DNA of 51,178 nucleotides from an uncultured Nitrospirota bacterium (GCA_945786985.1 CALZGC010000046.1:1-51178); one strand, 5' to 3'; counted from the first letter of the stretch, positions 1 to 7,527 are shown. Translations and numbers: made by a program. The notes: a model not told the origin generated them from the letters alone.

Positions 1-223
1 CATCCATATGGGGATTCGCGTCGGCACGGTCCGGCCCCGGAAGCAGCCCCAGGGTCAACCCTTTCTCCTGGTGGGCACCCTGGGCGGCGGCGGCCATCAC
101 CCCGCCCAGTCCCCCGCAGCATAGAAGGGCCCCGGCCCGGGCGATTTCCACACCGACCTCGAAGGCGAGCCGGTCGGTCTCTTTTCCGGCCTTACCGGTC
201 CCGATCACGCCAATCTGTATCAT
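1..223 (-). CDS. TIGR00725 family (LOG/SLOG-like Rossmann) protein, 3' end outside window
   Basis: The visible 74 residues start MIQIGVIGTGKAGKET and continue to a LLCCGGLGGVMAAAAQGA stretch and a GLLPGPDRADANPHMD stretch. This is the nucleotide-binding Rossmann core of the TIGR00725/LOG-like family (relatives of lysine decarboxylase-like phosphoribohydrolases), where GGLGGVM is the signature loop. The ATG at 221-223 lies inside the 3' end of the upstream ferredoxin ORF (32-nt overlap), so translation is probably coupled. The gene runs off the left edge of the window. The substrate is unknown; a role in nucleotide or NAD-derived ligand binding is known only by family analogy. Confidence 0.8.
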   Translation of the reverse strand, partial: MIQIGVIGTGKAGKETDRLAFEVGVEIARAGALLCCGGLGGVMAAAAQGAHQEKGLTLGLLPGPDRADANPHMD

Positions 224-503
224 CTCGTGCGCCTGGTTGCGGGGAAAGAAGCTGCTCGTATTTCCGGAGGAGTTTCTTGGTGCTCTTGGCGGTGAGCTTG
301 GCATGGACTTCGTCATTGATAATGACGGCCGGCGCCAGACTGCAACATCCGATGCAGTAGACACTCTCCACCGTGAAGCGACCGTCCCCGGTGGTGTCCC
401 CGGCTGCAATCTTCAGCTCCTTGAGAACTTCCTTGAGAACCTTGTCGCCGCCCCGGACGTGGCAGGCCGTTCCCTGGCAGGAACGGAACCCGCAAGGGAG
501 CAG
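192..503 (-). CDS. NuoE-type thioredoxin-fold [2Fe-2S] ferredoxin, no canonical start codon
   Basis: An open frame of 103 codons gives a compact C-terminal NuoE/HndA-like domain: CQGTACHVRGG near residue 9, then DGRFTVESVYCIGCCSLAP near residue 50. The four cluster ligands (CX4C and CX3C) are all present. Such domains carry electrons between NAD(P)H dehydrogenases or hydrogenases and partners. The frame has no ATG, GTG or TTG before the first ligand. Its first codon is CTG, directly after the UAG stop of the upstream tubulin-like gene and in the same reading frame. Start by reinitiation at CTG, UAG readthrough from the ATG at 516-518, or a sequence error are all possible. The start is therefore undecided, but the domain itself is clear. 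Confidence 0.75.
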   Translation of the reverse strand: MLPCGFRSCQGTACHVRGGDKVLKEVLKELKIAAGDTTGDGRFTVESVYCIGCCSLAPAVIINDEVHAKLTAKSTKKLLRKYEQLLSPQPGARDDTDWRDRDR

Positions 504-1862
504 CTAGTCCGTCGACATGGGTGAGCCCATCTTGCCCAGGATCTTCGCTGCTTCGACGACGATCCGGTTATCGTTGTCTTTCAGCGCCTTCATGATCAGC
601 GGGTGGAGGTTGTCGTGGTCACTGATATTGTGCAGAGAGAGGACGGTCCGCAGCCGAACGTCGGGGTCATCATCCTCCAGGGCCGCGAGGAGGGAATCCA
701 GATCGCTTTCCAACGGCTCCTCGTTGAGGATACCGAAGAAGTCAAGGCCTTCGATCTCCCCGAGGTCGAGCGTGGGCCGTTCCTTGCGGACTTTCTCAGC
801 CAGGCTCTGCCCTTCGATGGAGGCCTGGGAGAGAAGATTCACCACCCGATCGGGGAAATTCATCTTGCCGATCATGCTGGAGACCCGCACGGGTTTCCCC
901 TCTTCCAACTCATAGATACCCGTATAGATGGCCGCCCCCTTGGTCAGATTCTTCAGAGCGGTATTGAGTTTCTCAAACATTTCCGCTGAGCTCGCCGCGA
1001 GAACGCTGCGCGGCGCGTAAACAATGACCGCGATGACGGCAGCCGTCGTATAGTCGTAGCCCGTCGCGAAGAGATCCCCGCCCTTCCAGATCTCCCGCAG
1101 CTTCTCCAGAAGAAATTCGTCGGTGAGTGGCCCGCTCACATTGACGCTCAAGGATCCGTAGATGAGCAGCCCCCGGGAGGAGAAGACCTTCCGGAAATCT
1201 TCACTGTCGAAGCTTCGAATGCTTCGAATCTTATAAGCGTGGTCGGCACTGTTGAACTCGTCGAGCACCCGGATGATCCGCTCGTTCGCCTTGGCATAGT
1301 AATCGGCTATACTGACCCCCGGGAAGAGTTCGAGAATCTTCTGGTTGTCGATGAGGATCACGCTGTTGAGATGCTGTTTGAAGAGGGTATTGACCGACTG
1401 GATGGCATTGACCTTGGTCAAGCTACTTTCGCTCTCCGACGGGAGGGTCACCATAACGGAGGTCGGCACATTGAGCGGTTTCAAAATCCCCGAGAGGGTT
1501 GGCAGATTGCTGCCTGTGCCGCCGCCCATGCCCGCGACCAGAAGGAAGAGATCCGAATTCTTGGCCAGTTCCTCCATGGTCTTCAGGATGCGGTCCTCAT
1601 TGCTCAACAGACTCTGCTTGCCGAGATTGATGTCCCGGCCAGCACCGCTTCTGCCGTTCAGGCCGACGTGGAGCCTGTTGCGCTTGGGCAGATTTTCCAG
1701 GCTCTTCAGGTCCGAATAGGAGGTGTTCAGCGCCACGGACTCGTAGCCCCGTTTTGAAAACTCCATGGCCAGATTGCCGCCGCACTGCCCCAATCCGATC
1801 ACACCGATTCTGAGGCGTTTTCGAAAGTCTCTGACCTTCTCTTCGGAAGGTTTTTCAGGCAT
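504..1862 (-). CDS. Tubulin/FtsZ-like GTPase with C-terminal HEAT repeats
   Basis: 452 aa. The N-terminal Rossmann GTPase has GLGQCGGN at residues 23-30 and the tubulin signature GMGGGTGSN at 111-119, typical of the FtsZ/CetZ/tubulin superfamily. The C-terminal 65 residues (about 385-448) read as two short HEAT-like helical repeats, with EDDDPDVRLRTVLSL followed by KDNDNRIVVEAAKIL. A HEAT tail is not part of ordinary FtsZ, which ends in a short conserved peptide that binds FtsA and ZipA. The ATG at 1860-1862 has a GGGAG site upstream and a good sigma70-type promoter. It heads a cluster with the ferredoxin and the TIGR00725 protein. It is unlikely to be the main FtsZ; a regulatory, scaffold or filament role linked to redox proteins is inference. 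Confidence 0.8.
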   Translation of the reverse strand: MPEKPSEEKVRDFRKRLRIGVIGLGQCGGNLAMEFSKRGYESVALNTSYSDLKSLENLPKRNRLHVGLNGRSGAGRDINLGKQSLLSNEDRILKTMEELAKNSDLFLLVAGMGGGTGSNLPTLSGILKPLNVPTSVMVTLPSESESSLTKVNAIQSVNTLFKQHLNSVILIDNQKILELFPGVSIADYYAKANERIIRVLDEFNSADHAYKIRSIRSFDSEDFRKVFSSRGLLIYGSLSVNVSGPLTDEFLLEKLREIWKGGDLFATGYDYTTAAVIAVIVYAPRSVLAASSAEMFEKLNTALKNLTKGAAIYTGIYELEEGKPVRVSSMIGKMNFPDRVVNLLSQASIEGQSLAEKVRKERPTLDLGEIEGLDFFGILNEEPLESDLDSLLAALEDDDPDVRLRTVLSLHNISDHDNLHPLIMKALKDNDNRIVVEAAKILGKMGSPMSTD

Positions 1863-1963
1863 GATGTGTGCTCCCGGAAGGGGGGAATAATGATGATATG
1901 ATGGTTCAGCTTGTCCGATGGCCGTGCCGTTTCAGGAGCCACGGGCCACCAAAATTTACCATC

Positions 1964-1993
1964 ATCCTATCAAAGAGGGAATGACATTGTCAA
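1964..1993 (-). promoter_or_regulatory. Sigma70-type promoter for the tubulin-like/ferredoxin cluster
   Basis: On the minus strand, TTGACA (1988-1993), an 18-nt spacer and TAGGAT (1964-1969) lie about 100 nt upstream of the tubulin-like start codon. The -35 box matches consensus exactly and the -10 has four of six matches. It diverges from the sppA promoter about 70 nt away. Confidence 0.6.
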
Positions 1994-2059
1994 GAAATAT
2001 GGATTGTTGCGGCCTATTCCGGATATCTGATCAATCACATCCGTAGAACCGCAACCTGG

Positions 2060-2088
2060 TTGACACTCTTCGGAATTCAGGATATCTT
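2060..2088 (+). promoter_or_regulatory. Sigma70-type promoter for sppA
   Basis: TTGACA (2060-2065), a 17-nt spacer and TATCTT (2083-2088) lie about 60 nt upstream of the sppA ATG at 2150. Spacing is ideal and the -35 box is consensus. Confidence 0.6.
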
Positions 2089-2149
2089 GTCCTGAAAGTC
2101 TTTGCGGAAGCAGCCGGAACTTCAAAACCGACCTGGGACAACTATTCCA

Positions 2150-3130
2150 ATGAAACGCCGCCATGCCATTTTCCTCATTTTCACATTGCTCCTGAGCGGG
2201 TTTTTCTCCGGATGTTTCAACGTGCATCTGGGCGGGCGCACGCCCCGGGATCGGCTCAAGGAGACGGTGGTCGAGGGAAAAGGTTGGGAGAAAATCATCA
2301 TCCTGGACATCACCGGCTTTCTGAGTGATATCCCAGCCTCGCGGCCCTTTTCCCCTCCGGTGACGGTGCTCAGCGACATCAAAGAGAAGCTACGGAAAAT
2401 CGAAAAAGACAAACGGGTCCGGGGGATCGTGCTGCGAATCAACAGCCCCGGGGGAACGGTGACCGCAGCGGATACGATGTTCCGGGAGATCCGCCGGCTC
2501 AAGACAAAGCGCGAGCTTCCTGTGGTTGCGCTCATGATGGACGCGGCAGCTTCTGGCGGCTACTATGTCGCGGTTGCAGCGGACCGAATTTACGCCCAAC
2601 CCACCACCATCACCGGGAGCATCGGGGTCATTGTTCAGAAGTTCAACGTCCATGATCTGCTCTCCCGCATCGGGGTACAAAGCACACCTGTCAAGTCGGG
2701 CTCACACAAGGATATGGGCTCCCCCTTCCGGCCGGTGACAGAGGAGGAAACGCGGCTGCTCCAGGAAGCTATCGATGCCCTCCATGGCCGATTTGTCGAT
2801 ACGGTTTCGGAACGCCGGGAAGGACTAACGCGCGATCAGGTGGCAACGCTTGCCGACGGGCGCATCTACACTGCCGGGCAGGCCTTGGAACACGGCCTCG
2901 TCGACGCGATCGGCTATCTGGATGATGCCATTGAAGGGGTGAAGGAAATGGCCGGAATCGACGCCGCACGGGTGGTGCTTTACAACCTCCCGTACGCGTA
3001 CAAGGAGAATATCTACTCCTCCCCCGCCCTGCCTCCCGTGACCGAAATCAACCTGCTCACTCTGGGGCACGGGTTTCCCTGGACGGGCTCACCCTTTCTT
3101 TATCTGTGGGATCCTCTGGGCGCGCACTGA
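2150..3130 (+). CDS. sppA: Signal peptide peptidase SppA, lipoprotein form
   Basis: 326 aa from the ATG at 2150. An upstream in-frame TTG at 2102 would place non-signal residues before the signal peptide, so I reject it. Residues 1-22 form a lipoprotein-like signal (KRR, a hydrophobic run, FSGC with Cys22), suggesting a membrane anchor. The short-type SppA serine protease domain follows: INSPGGTV near 98, the nucleophile Ser135 in AAASGGYY, and the catalytic Lys187 in HKDMGSPFRP, the Ser/Lys dyad of the family. SppA digests cleaved signal peptides and membrane protein fragments at the outer face of the inner membrane. The last 74 nt overlap the 3' end of the convergent M23 gene. Confidence 0.93.
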   Translation: MKRRHAIFLIFTLLLSGFFSGCFNVHLGGRTPRDRLKETVVEGKGWEKIIILDITGFLSDIPASRPFSPPVTVLSDIKEKLRKIEKDKRVRGIVLRINSPGGTVTAADTMFREIRRLKTKRELPVVALMMDAAASGGYYVAVAADRIYAQPTTITGSIGVIVQKFNVHDLLSRIGVQSTPVKSGSHKDMGSPFRPVTEEETRLLQEAIDALHGRFVDTVSERREGLTRDQVATLADGRIYTAGQALEHGLVDAIGYLDDAIEGVKEMAGIDAARVVLYNLPYAYKENIYSSPALPPVTEINLLTLGHGFPWTGSPFLYLWDPLGAH

Positions 3131-4049
3131 CGTCCTCCGCAACCACCCGGACCCGGTGCAGCGGGAGCAAGACCAGAGAAAAGGGATCGACCCGGGCACC
3201 GTTAAGTTTCGCCCCCCAGTGCAGATGGGGGCCCGTCACCCGGCCGGTGGCACCGACGTGCCCGATGACCTCACCCTTGCTGACCAGATCCCCCTCGCCG
3301 ACCGTCATATCCTGCAGGTGGGCATAGAGTGTGAAAAGCCCGCCCCCGTGATCGAGGATCACCGCATTGCCGCTGAAAAAGAGTTCCCCGGCAAAGACGG
3401 TGCGGCCCGCACTGGGCGATTGAACCGGCGTTCCCCCGGACGCCTTGAGATCGCTGCCGGAATGGGGATTGCGCGGCTCATTGTTGAAAAATCGCCTGAG
3501 ACCGAAGCGGCTCCCCGCCTCCACATTGACGGGAACTCCAAACCCGCCCTGCCAGAAGACATCGGAACTCTGGACCCGGTACAGGGCCTTCAGCATTTTC
3601 CGTTCGCGGCGCACCCGCTCGAGATCCTGCTTGGAGAGCTGCACGAATTTGCGATCAACGGTAATCCGCTCCTCGGGATAACTCTTCGCCAGAACGGTCA
3701 CATCGTAACGTCCCTTCACCGGGGTGCCGTCTGTATAACGTCCGCGGTAAACCAGTGCATGCGTCCCCGCCGACACCGCAAGATCGACACCGGCCAGCGC
3801 CGTCCACCGCAGCCGGCTTTCATCGGGAAAGAACATCACCTTCCTATCGGTGAGTTCCCCGGCCAAAGACGCCAGGGGCCGGCACGCGGTGGCCGTCACG
3901 AGAACCGCCTGCCCCGGAAAGATCTCCGCCTCCCCAACCGTCACTTGCAGGGCCTGATCCGCCCCGGCCCGGCACACGCCCCACCAGAGCAGCACAAACA
4001 GCGCGACACCTCGCGCGCCAAAAGATTTCCGGTACATGCGTCTACCCAT
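3057..4049 (-). CDS. M23 family zinc metallopeptidase (LytM-type)
   Basis: 330 aa from the ATG at 4047-4049, which follows a GGGGAGAG ribosome-binding site and lies 1 nt after the stop of the CoA-binding gene, so the two are coupled. Residues 10-30 form a signal peptide or anchor. A beta-rich N-terminal region (about 33-120) is followed by the LytM domain with HSGSDL (His196, Asp200) and GPHLHWG (His275, His277), the complete zinc-ligand set. The enzyme is expected to cut peptidoglycan peptide cross-links, or to activate amidases, in the periplasm. The C-terminal 25 residues are charged and not part of the domain. They overlap the end of sppA on the opposite strand. Confidence 0.9.
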   Translation of the reverse strand: MGRRMYRKSFGARGVALFVLLWWGVCRAGADQALQVTVGEAEIFPGQAVLVTATACRPLASLAGELTDRKVMFFPDESRLRWTALAGVDLAVSAGTHALVYRGRYTDGTPVKGRYDVTVLAKSYPEERITVDRKFVQLSKQDLERVRRERKMLKALYRVQSSDVFWQGGFGVPVNVEAGSRFGLRRFFNNEPRNPHSGSDLKASGGTPVQSPSAGRTVFAGELFFSGNAVILDHGGGLFTLYAHLQDMTVGEGDLVSKGEVIGHVGATGRVTGPHLHWGAKLNGARVDPFSLVLLPLHRVRVVAEDVSARPEDPTDKERVSPSRETRAPE

Positions 4050-4050
4050 C

Positions 4051-4458
4051 TTATCGACTCTCCCCGGCACAGCGCATCTGTTCAATCTTGATGCAACGGT
4101 CCACAATGACCGTCATCGGGTGGCGGCGCAGTTTTTCCGCCGCCTCCTCATGACGGATCCCAAGCTGCATCCAGAAGACCTTGGCGCCGATTCGCATCGC
4201 CTCCTCTGCGATGGGCGGAATGACCTCGGCCCTTCGGAAAACATCGACGATCTCCACCGGTTCGGGGATCTCGGAGAGCGACGGATAGCAGGTCTCACCG
4301 AGAATCTCCCTCTGGCCGGGATTAACCGGAATGACCCGGTATCCCCGCTCCTTTAGAAAACGGGCCACCCGGTGACTGTCCCGCTCGGGTTTCGGAGAGA
4401 GTCCGACCACGGCCACCGTGCGATACTGATGAAGAACCCTGCAAATCTGATCGCCCAT
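4051..4458 (-). CDS. CoA-binding (Rossmann) domain protein
   Basis: 135 aa, start ATG at 4456-4458 with a GGAAAGGA site. This is a stand-alone CoA-binding domain of the YccU type: VAVVGLSPKPERDSHRVARFLKERGY at 16-40 (Rossmann nucleotide loop), then VIPVNPGQ, a VDVFRR strand end and KVFWMQLGI. Members resemble the CoA-binding domain of succinyl-CoA synthetase alpha but lack the ligase. The molecular role is unsettled. It sits between the cyclophilin-like gene and the M23 peptidase. The frame is open well upstream of this ATG, but those residues have no domain character. Confidence 0.88.
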   Translation of the reverse strand: MGDQICRVLHQYRTVAVVGLSPKPERDSHRVARFLKERGYRVIPVNPGQREILGETCYPSLSEIPEPVEIVDVFRRAEVIPPIAEEAMRIGAKVFWMQLGIRHEEAAEKLRRHPMTVIVDRCIKIEQMRCAGESR

Positions 4459-4480
4459 CTGTGTCCTTTCCTCATCCGGG

Positions 4481-4855
4481 TTAGCCCCGTTCGATCCGCA
4501 CGGACTCTCCGTCCCGGACTTGCCCCAGCGGCGCTGTCTCCGAGACGACTCTGCCAAGCACATTGACCGCGCTGGCCGGTCGGATTTCGTCTCCCCGGCT
4601 GGCCGGCGTGGGTCCGAAGAAGATGCAGAAGGCGCGCCCGGTCGGCCAGTAGCCCAGATCCCCGACCGCCACCACGTCACGTGCCGTTTCGTCCAGAGAG
4701 CCGGACACGGGGATTTCGAAATAGATCTCGTCCCCCCAGGTGTTCACCGAACCGTCTATGGGAAGCGTCTCGTAGACCTTCTGCGCAGTGGGGCTGTCAT
4801 TTAACTCGGCCGTCACCACCACCTTTCCAGCCCGAATCCGGATAGTCTGTGCCAT
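4481..4855 (-). CDS. Cyclophilin-like fold protein (DUF369/TM1367 family)
   Basis: 124 aa, starting at the ATG after a GGGGAG site. It shows the small beta-barrel family pattern: AELNDSPTAQKVYETLPIDG near 17-36, NTWGDEIYFEIPV, and GDLGYWPTGRAFCIFFGPTP near 65-84. The fold is that of a cyclophilin, but the family lacks a demonstrated prolyl isomerase activity. The gene lies 10 nt downstream of yciO and 22 nt upstream of the CoA-binding gene, consistent with one operon of housekeeping genes. No signal peptide is seen, so it should be cytoplasmic. Confidence 0.85.
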   Translation of the reverse strand: MAQTIRIRAGKVVVTAELNDSPTAQKVYETLPIDGSVNTWGDEIYFEIPVSGSLDETARDVVAVGDLGYWPTGRAFCIFFGPTPASRGDEIRPASAVNVLGRVVSETAPLGQVRDGESVRIERG

Positions 4856-4865
4856 ACACGCTCCC

Positions 4866-5480
4866 CTACATGAAATGCGTCAGATCGCCCGACCCCTCTC
4901 TCAGTATCTCAATTTCATTGTCCACCAGGGAAACCACACTCGACGGAAGGACAGGCAGGGTACCGCACGCCAGAATGAGATCCACTTCACTGCCCAGGGT
5001 TTGATTCAGCTCATCGGGGTCCGTGATGACTTCAGCATCACTCCGGTTCGCGCTGGTGCTGAGAATGGGGTTGCCCAGTTCCGCCACCAGCGCCAGCGGA
5101 ACGGGATGATCGGGAATCCGGATGCCCACGGTTCTCCCTTTATGGCGCAGCCCCCGCGGGGTCTCTCGACTTGCCGGCAGTACGAACGTATAAGGCCCCG
5201 GGAGATAGCGCTTGAGGAGACGGTAGGCCAGGTTGGAGACCATGGCATACCGGCTGATGGAGGTCAGGTCCGCACAGACAAAGGACAGCGGCTTCTTTGG
5301 ATCCCGCCCTTTGATCTTGATGATACGATTCACCGCCTGCACGTTGGTGATGTCGCAGCCGAACCCGTAGATCGTATCGGTCGGGTAGATAATAACCCCC
5401 CCGGATCGCATGACATCGCCTGCCCGTTTTATGTGACGCCCCTGGGGGTTCTCCGGGTGCACATGCAGTAAGGTCGCCAT
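4866..5480 (-). CDS. yciO: Sua5/YciO/YrdC family protein, YciO type
   Basis: 204 aa. The start MATLLHVHPENPQGR closely resembles E. coli YciO rather than TsaC. Nucleotide-site segments include GGVIIYPTDTIYGFGCD near 27-43, KKPLSFVCADL and LPGPYTFVLPAS, and the ending GSGDLTHFM also matches the YciO pattern. TsaC/Sua5 make threonylcarbamoyl-AMP for tRNA t6A. YciO paralogues share the fold and probably the chemistry, but their physiological role is less clear. Whether this is the only t6A synthase of the genome cannot be told from this window. A GAGGA site precedes the ATG, and a promoter lies 25-50 nt upstream. Confidence 0.88.
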   Translation of the reverse strand: MATLLHVHPENPQGRHIKRAGDVMRSGGVIIYPTDTIYGFGCDITNVQAVNRIIKIKGRDPKKPLSFVCADLTSISRYAMVSNLAYRLLKRYLPGPYTFVLPASRETPRGLRHKGRTVGIRIPDHPVPLALVAELGNPILSTSANRSDAEVITDPDELNQTLGSEVDLILACGTLPVLPSSVVSLVDNEIEILREGSGDLTHFM

Positions 5481-5503
5481 AGGCCGTCATCCTCAATCGA
5501 GAG

Positions 5504-5532
5504 AGTATATCGTAAGCGGAGGGGATTTCAAA
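5504..5532 (-). promoter_or_regulatory. Candidate promoter for the yciO operon
   Basis: The minus strand has TTTGAA (5527-5532), a 17-nt spacer and TATACT (5504-5509), 24 nt before the yciO ATG. The -10 is strong and the -35 is weak. The short leader leaves room for the GAGGA ribosome site. Confidence 0.45.
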
Positions 5533-5806
5533 GTGCTAATTATGCAGCACTGGATCTCCTCCCACCCGTTTGTTGCATCGTCGTCTCATTGTCGCCGCAT
5601 ACCTGTATTGCCTGGCTCCTAACGGTTCACTCTTCCCTCTCGCCGAGGGGAGAGGAGGTTGCTCGGGGCATCCACACAAGACTGTCAGGAACCTGAAAAC
5701 TTAAGGTAGGGAGGGAGTGGGGCCAATCTGGTGAAAAGGGCTTGTGTGCAATTATAACGGATGGAACAGAGTGCGGGGCTCTCGGGGCCGGGAGTTTTGT
5801 TTCGGG
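5533..5806. other. Intergenic spacer without recognised gene
   Basis: Between the yciO promoter and the end of the HExxH gene. I see a CCCTCTCGCCGAGGGGAGAGG hairpin near 5636-5657, without a clear U-run, and no tRNA cloverleaf or convincing short ORF. Confidence 0.4.
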
Positions 5807-6406
5807 CTACGGGGATTTCACCGCAGCGAGGTCGGCGTCGACTTCGCCGGTACAGATGTAATCAATGATCCTGTCGGCAAAGAGGTCCGCCAGGTCTTCC
5901 TCCTGATCGTGCTCGAGGGCGATCCCAGACACATCTCTCAAAAAATGGAAGTACTCATGAACCAGGGTGGGCAGATCATAATCCTTGGAGATGTAAATCG
6001 TCTTGATCTCTGGATCGTAGAGACCATCCACTGGAAGGAGCAGGCCGTATCGGCCGATGACGCGGCTGTTGAGGGTCTTGTCTGAAATGATCTGAATCTC
6101 CAGATCTCGTTTGGGACCATGGAACTGCTTTTCCTTCACCCGCACACCGACATGCTCCTGAACAAAATCCGGGAAGACCTTGAAGGCAATCTTCAGGTAG
6201 CGGTTCATTTCGTCGTATTTGTTGTACTCATGGAAAACCTGGGTCTTGCAGAAGCTGTTTTCCAGCGTCATGAACTTGACCAGTTCCACTCCGCCATTGC
6301 TGTAACGGGCGCCGAGCATGTCGTTGTGTAGCAGCACCAGTAATGCGACGATGCCGACCGTGAGGAGCGCACGTTTCAGTATGAGGGTGGGTTGATCGAT
6401 TTTCAT
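5807..6406 (-). CDS. Membrane-anchored protein with HExxH zinc-peptidase motif
   Basis: 199 aa. Residues 10-28 are a single hydrophobic segment (ALLTVGIVALLVLLH), so the protein is probably anchored with a periplasmic body. HEYFHF near residue 150 is a textbook HExxH zinc motif, preceded by YISKDYDLPTLV and followed 15-20 residues later by acidic EEDLADLFADRI, which could give the third ligand. That pattern fits a gluzincin-like metallopeptidase, but I do not recognise the family. It lies 72 nt downstream of the DUF4388 gene and may be co-transcribed. The ribosome site is weak, so the start is moderately certain. Confidence 0.6.
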   Translation of the reverse strand: MKIDQPTLILKRALLTVGIVALLVLLHNDMLGARYSNGGVELVKFMTLENSFCKTQVFHEYNKYDEMNRYLKIAFKVFPDFVQEHVGVRVKEKQFHGPKRDLEIQIISDKTLNSRVIGRYGLLLPVDGLYDPEIKTIYISKDYDLPTLVHEYFHFLRDVSGIALEHDQEEDLADLFADRIIDYICTGEVDADLAAVKSP

Positions 6407-6478
6407 GGGGCGTTGGCCACCTGTTTGATGGATTGCTCTTTTCTTATCGGCCTGCCGCCGTCCGTGCTTGAATGTTTT

Positions 6479-7288
6479 CTAAGGATTCACGGCGCGGGGA
6501 ATCCCATCACCGACCGTCGTCAGCAGGCCGTTCTCGATTAAACCGTACAAGAAGCTGCAGACCTCGAAATCGACCCAGGGCACCTGGGCACAGATTTCAC
6601 CGACCGTGCGCTGGCCATCGATGAGTCCAAGAATCATCTTCTGGTCAGGGGCGTACACCTCGGAGTTCCGAGATGCTTGTGTCCCCGACGCAAATCCCAG
6701 AACCACGTCCATAGACGGGATGGCTGCGCGCATCCGCGTCCATTCATCCTCGCGCCGGACACTTTCCATAACGAGACCCATGACATCCAGTGATAACATC
6801 TCCTCCGGATCTATGGCCGGCTCTTCGCCGAAAAATTCGAACCGCCCCTCGGGAAAGGCCATGAGCGAATAGATGATCTCCTCTGCCTGAATACGGAGCG
6901 TGTCCCGTATATCCTCTTTGGACACAATTCCCATTTCGATGAGCGCTTTGCCCAGAGGCTGGGGAGGATGTTCGGCGCCCCAGGCGAGTGCCTGCGACAG
7001 CTGTTCTTCTGAGACCTTGCCTTGCTTGACCAGAAAACGGCCGAGTTTATTCTTGTTGTCCCTGTCCAGGCACGACGCCGTGAAGATCTTTCCACCCCTG
7101 ATACTGAGGCTTTTCTGGTCGTGCCCGTTGCGTACGATCAGCGTGCCCGTGTGTTGACAAGATGCAAGCAGCTGCAGCAGGTCGGGAACACGGATCGTTC
7201 TCAGTTCCCCTCGCAGTTCCACGGTTGCACTTTGTGATTCTTTTTCCCGACAGGCGCACATTAATGTTGCACACGAATCTGCTTTCAT
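6479..7288 (-). CDS. DUF4388 (PatA-like) domain protein
   Basis: 269 aa from the ATG at 7286-7288, which has a GAGAGG site; the frame is open for 45 more codons upstream without a better start. After a Cys-containing N-terminus, the segment ELRGELRTIRVPDLLQLL followed by GTLIVRNG and GGKIFTASCLD is the DUF4388/PatA N-terminal pattern. A helical part (LGRFLVKQGKVSEEQLSQAL, then GKALIEMGIVSKEDI) resembles the MshEN/GspE N-terminal repeat. A winged-helix-like C-terminus (DGQRTVGEICAQV) follows. Such proteins occur near two-component and c-di-GMP genes in Deltaproteobacteria; the partner here is unknown. Confidence 0.8.
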   Translation of the reverse strand: MKADSCATLMCACREKESQSATVELRGELRTIRVPDLLQLLASCQHTGTLIVRNGHDQKSLSIRGGKIFTASCLDRDNKNKLGRFLVKQGKVSEEQLSQALAWGAEHPPQPLGKALIEMGIVSKEDIRDTLRIQAEEIIYSLMAFPEGRFEFFGEEPAIDPEEMLSLDVMGLVMESVRREDEWTRMRAAIPSMDVVLGFASGTQASRNSEVYAPDQKMILGLIDGQRTVGEICAQVPWVDFEVCSFLYGLIENGLLTTVGDGIPRAVNP

Positions 7289-7498
7289 GCTGCAAGACCT
7301 CTCGTCTGATGCTGCCGGCAAATCCGGCATGTCCCGTCTTCGCAGTGTGGCCCGGTTGCAGACATGCCTCTCGACCAGGCGGCTCGTGCGATAGCTTCCC
7401 CGGAAAAATTCTTTTTTGAACAAACTTCAGAACGGCTCGGAAATAACCTTGGCTCGATCGTGTGGAGAGAATTGCGTCCTTTGTGCTTGCTTTTCTAT

Positions 7499-7527
7499 AG
7501 TATCTCCCGAGTTTCTGGATCTGTCAA
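7499..7527 (-). promoter_or_regulatory. Sigma70-type promoter for the DUF4388 gene
   Basis: The minus strand has TTGACA (7522-7527) and GATACT (7499-7504) with a 17-nt spacer, or TACTAT with 19 nt. It lies about 210 nt upstream of the chosen ATG, leaving a long leader. It abuts the left end of the repeat region at 7552. Confidence 0.5.

Noticed and set aside
504-506. Firm pyrrolysine call at the UAG
   Set aside because: No pyl genes are in the window and one in-frame UAG is weak evidence. Kept only as one option in the finding.
504-1862. Tubulin-like gene as the main cell-division ftsZ
   Set aside because: Signature loops differ from FtsZ, there is no ftsA or ftsQ neighbour, and it has a HEAT tail instead of the FtsZ C-terminal peptide.
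2102-2149. Upstream TTG start for SppA
   Set aside because: It would add 16 polar residues before a clear lipoprotein signal peptide. The ATG at 2150 fits better.
5481-5806. tRNA or small RNA gene in the spacer after the yciO promoter
   Set aside because: No cloverleaf, no CCA-adjacent acceptor stem and no TTCGA loop in a proper context. Only one GC-rich hairpin is seen.
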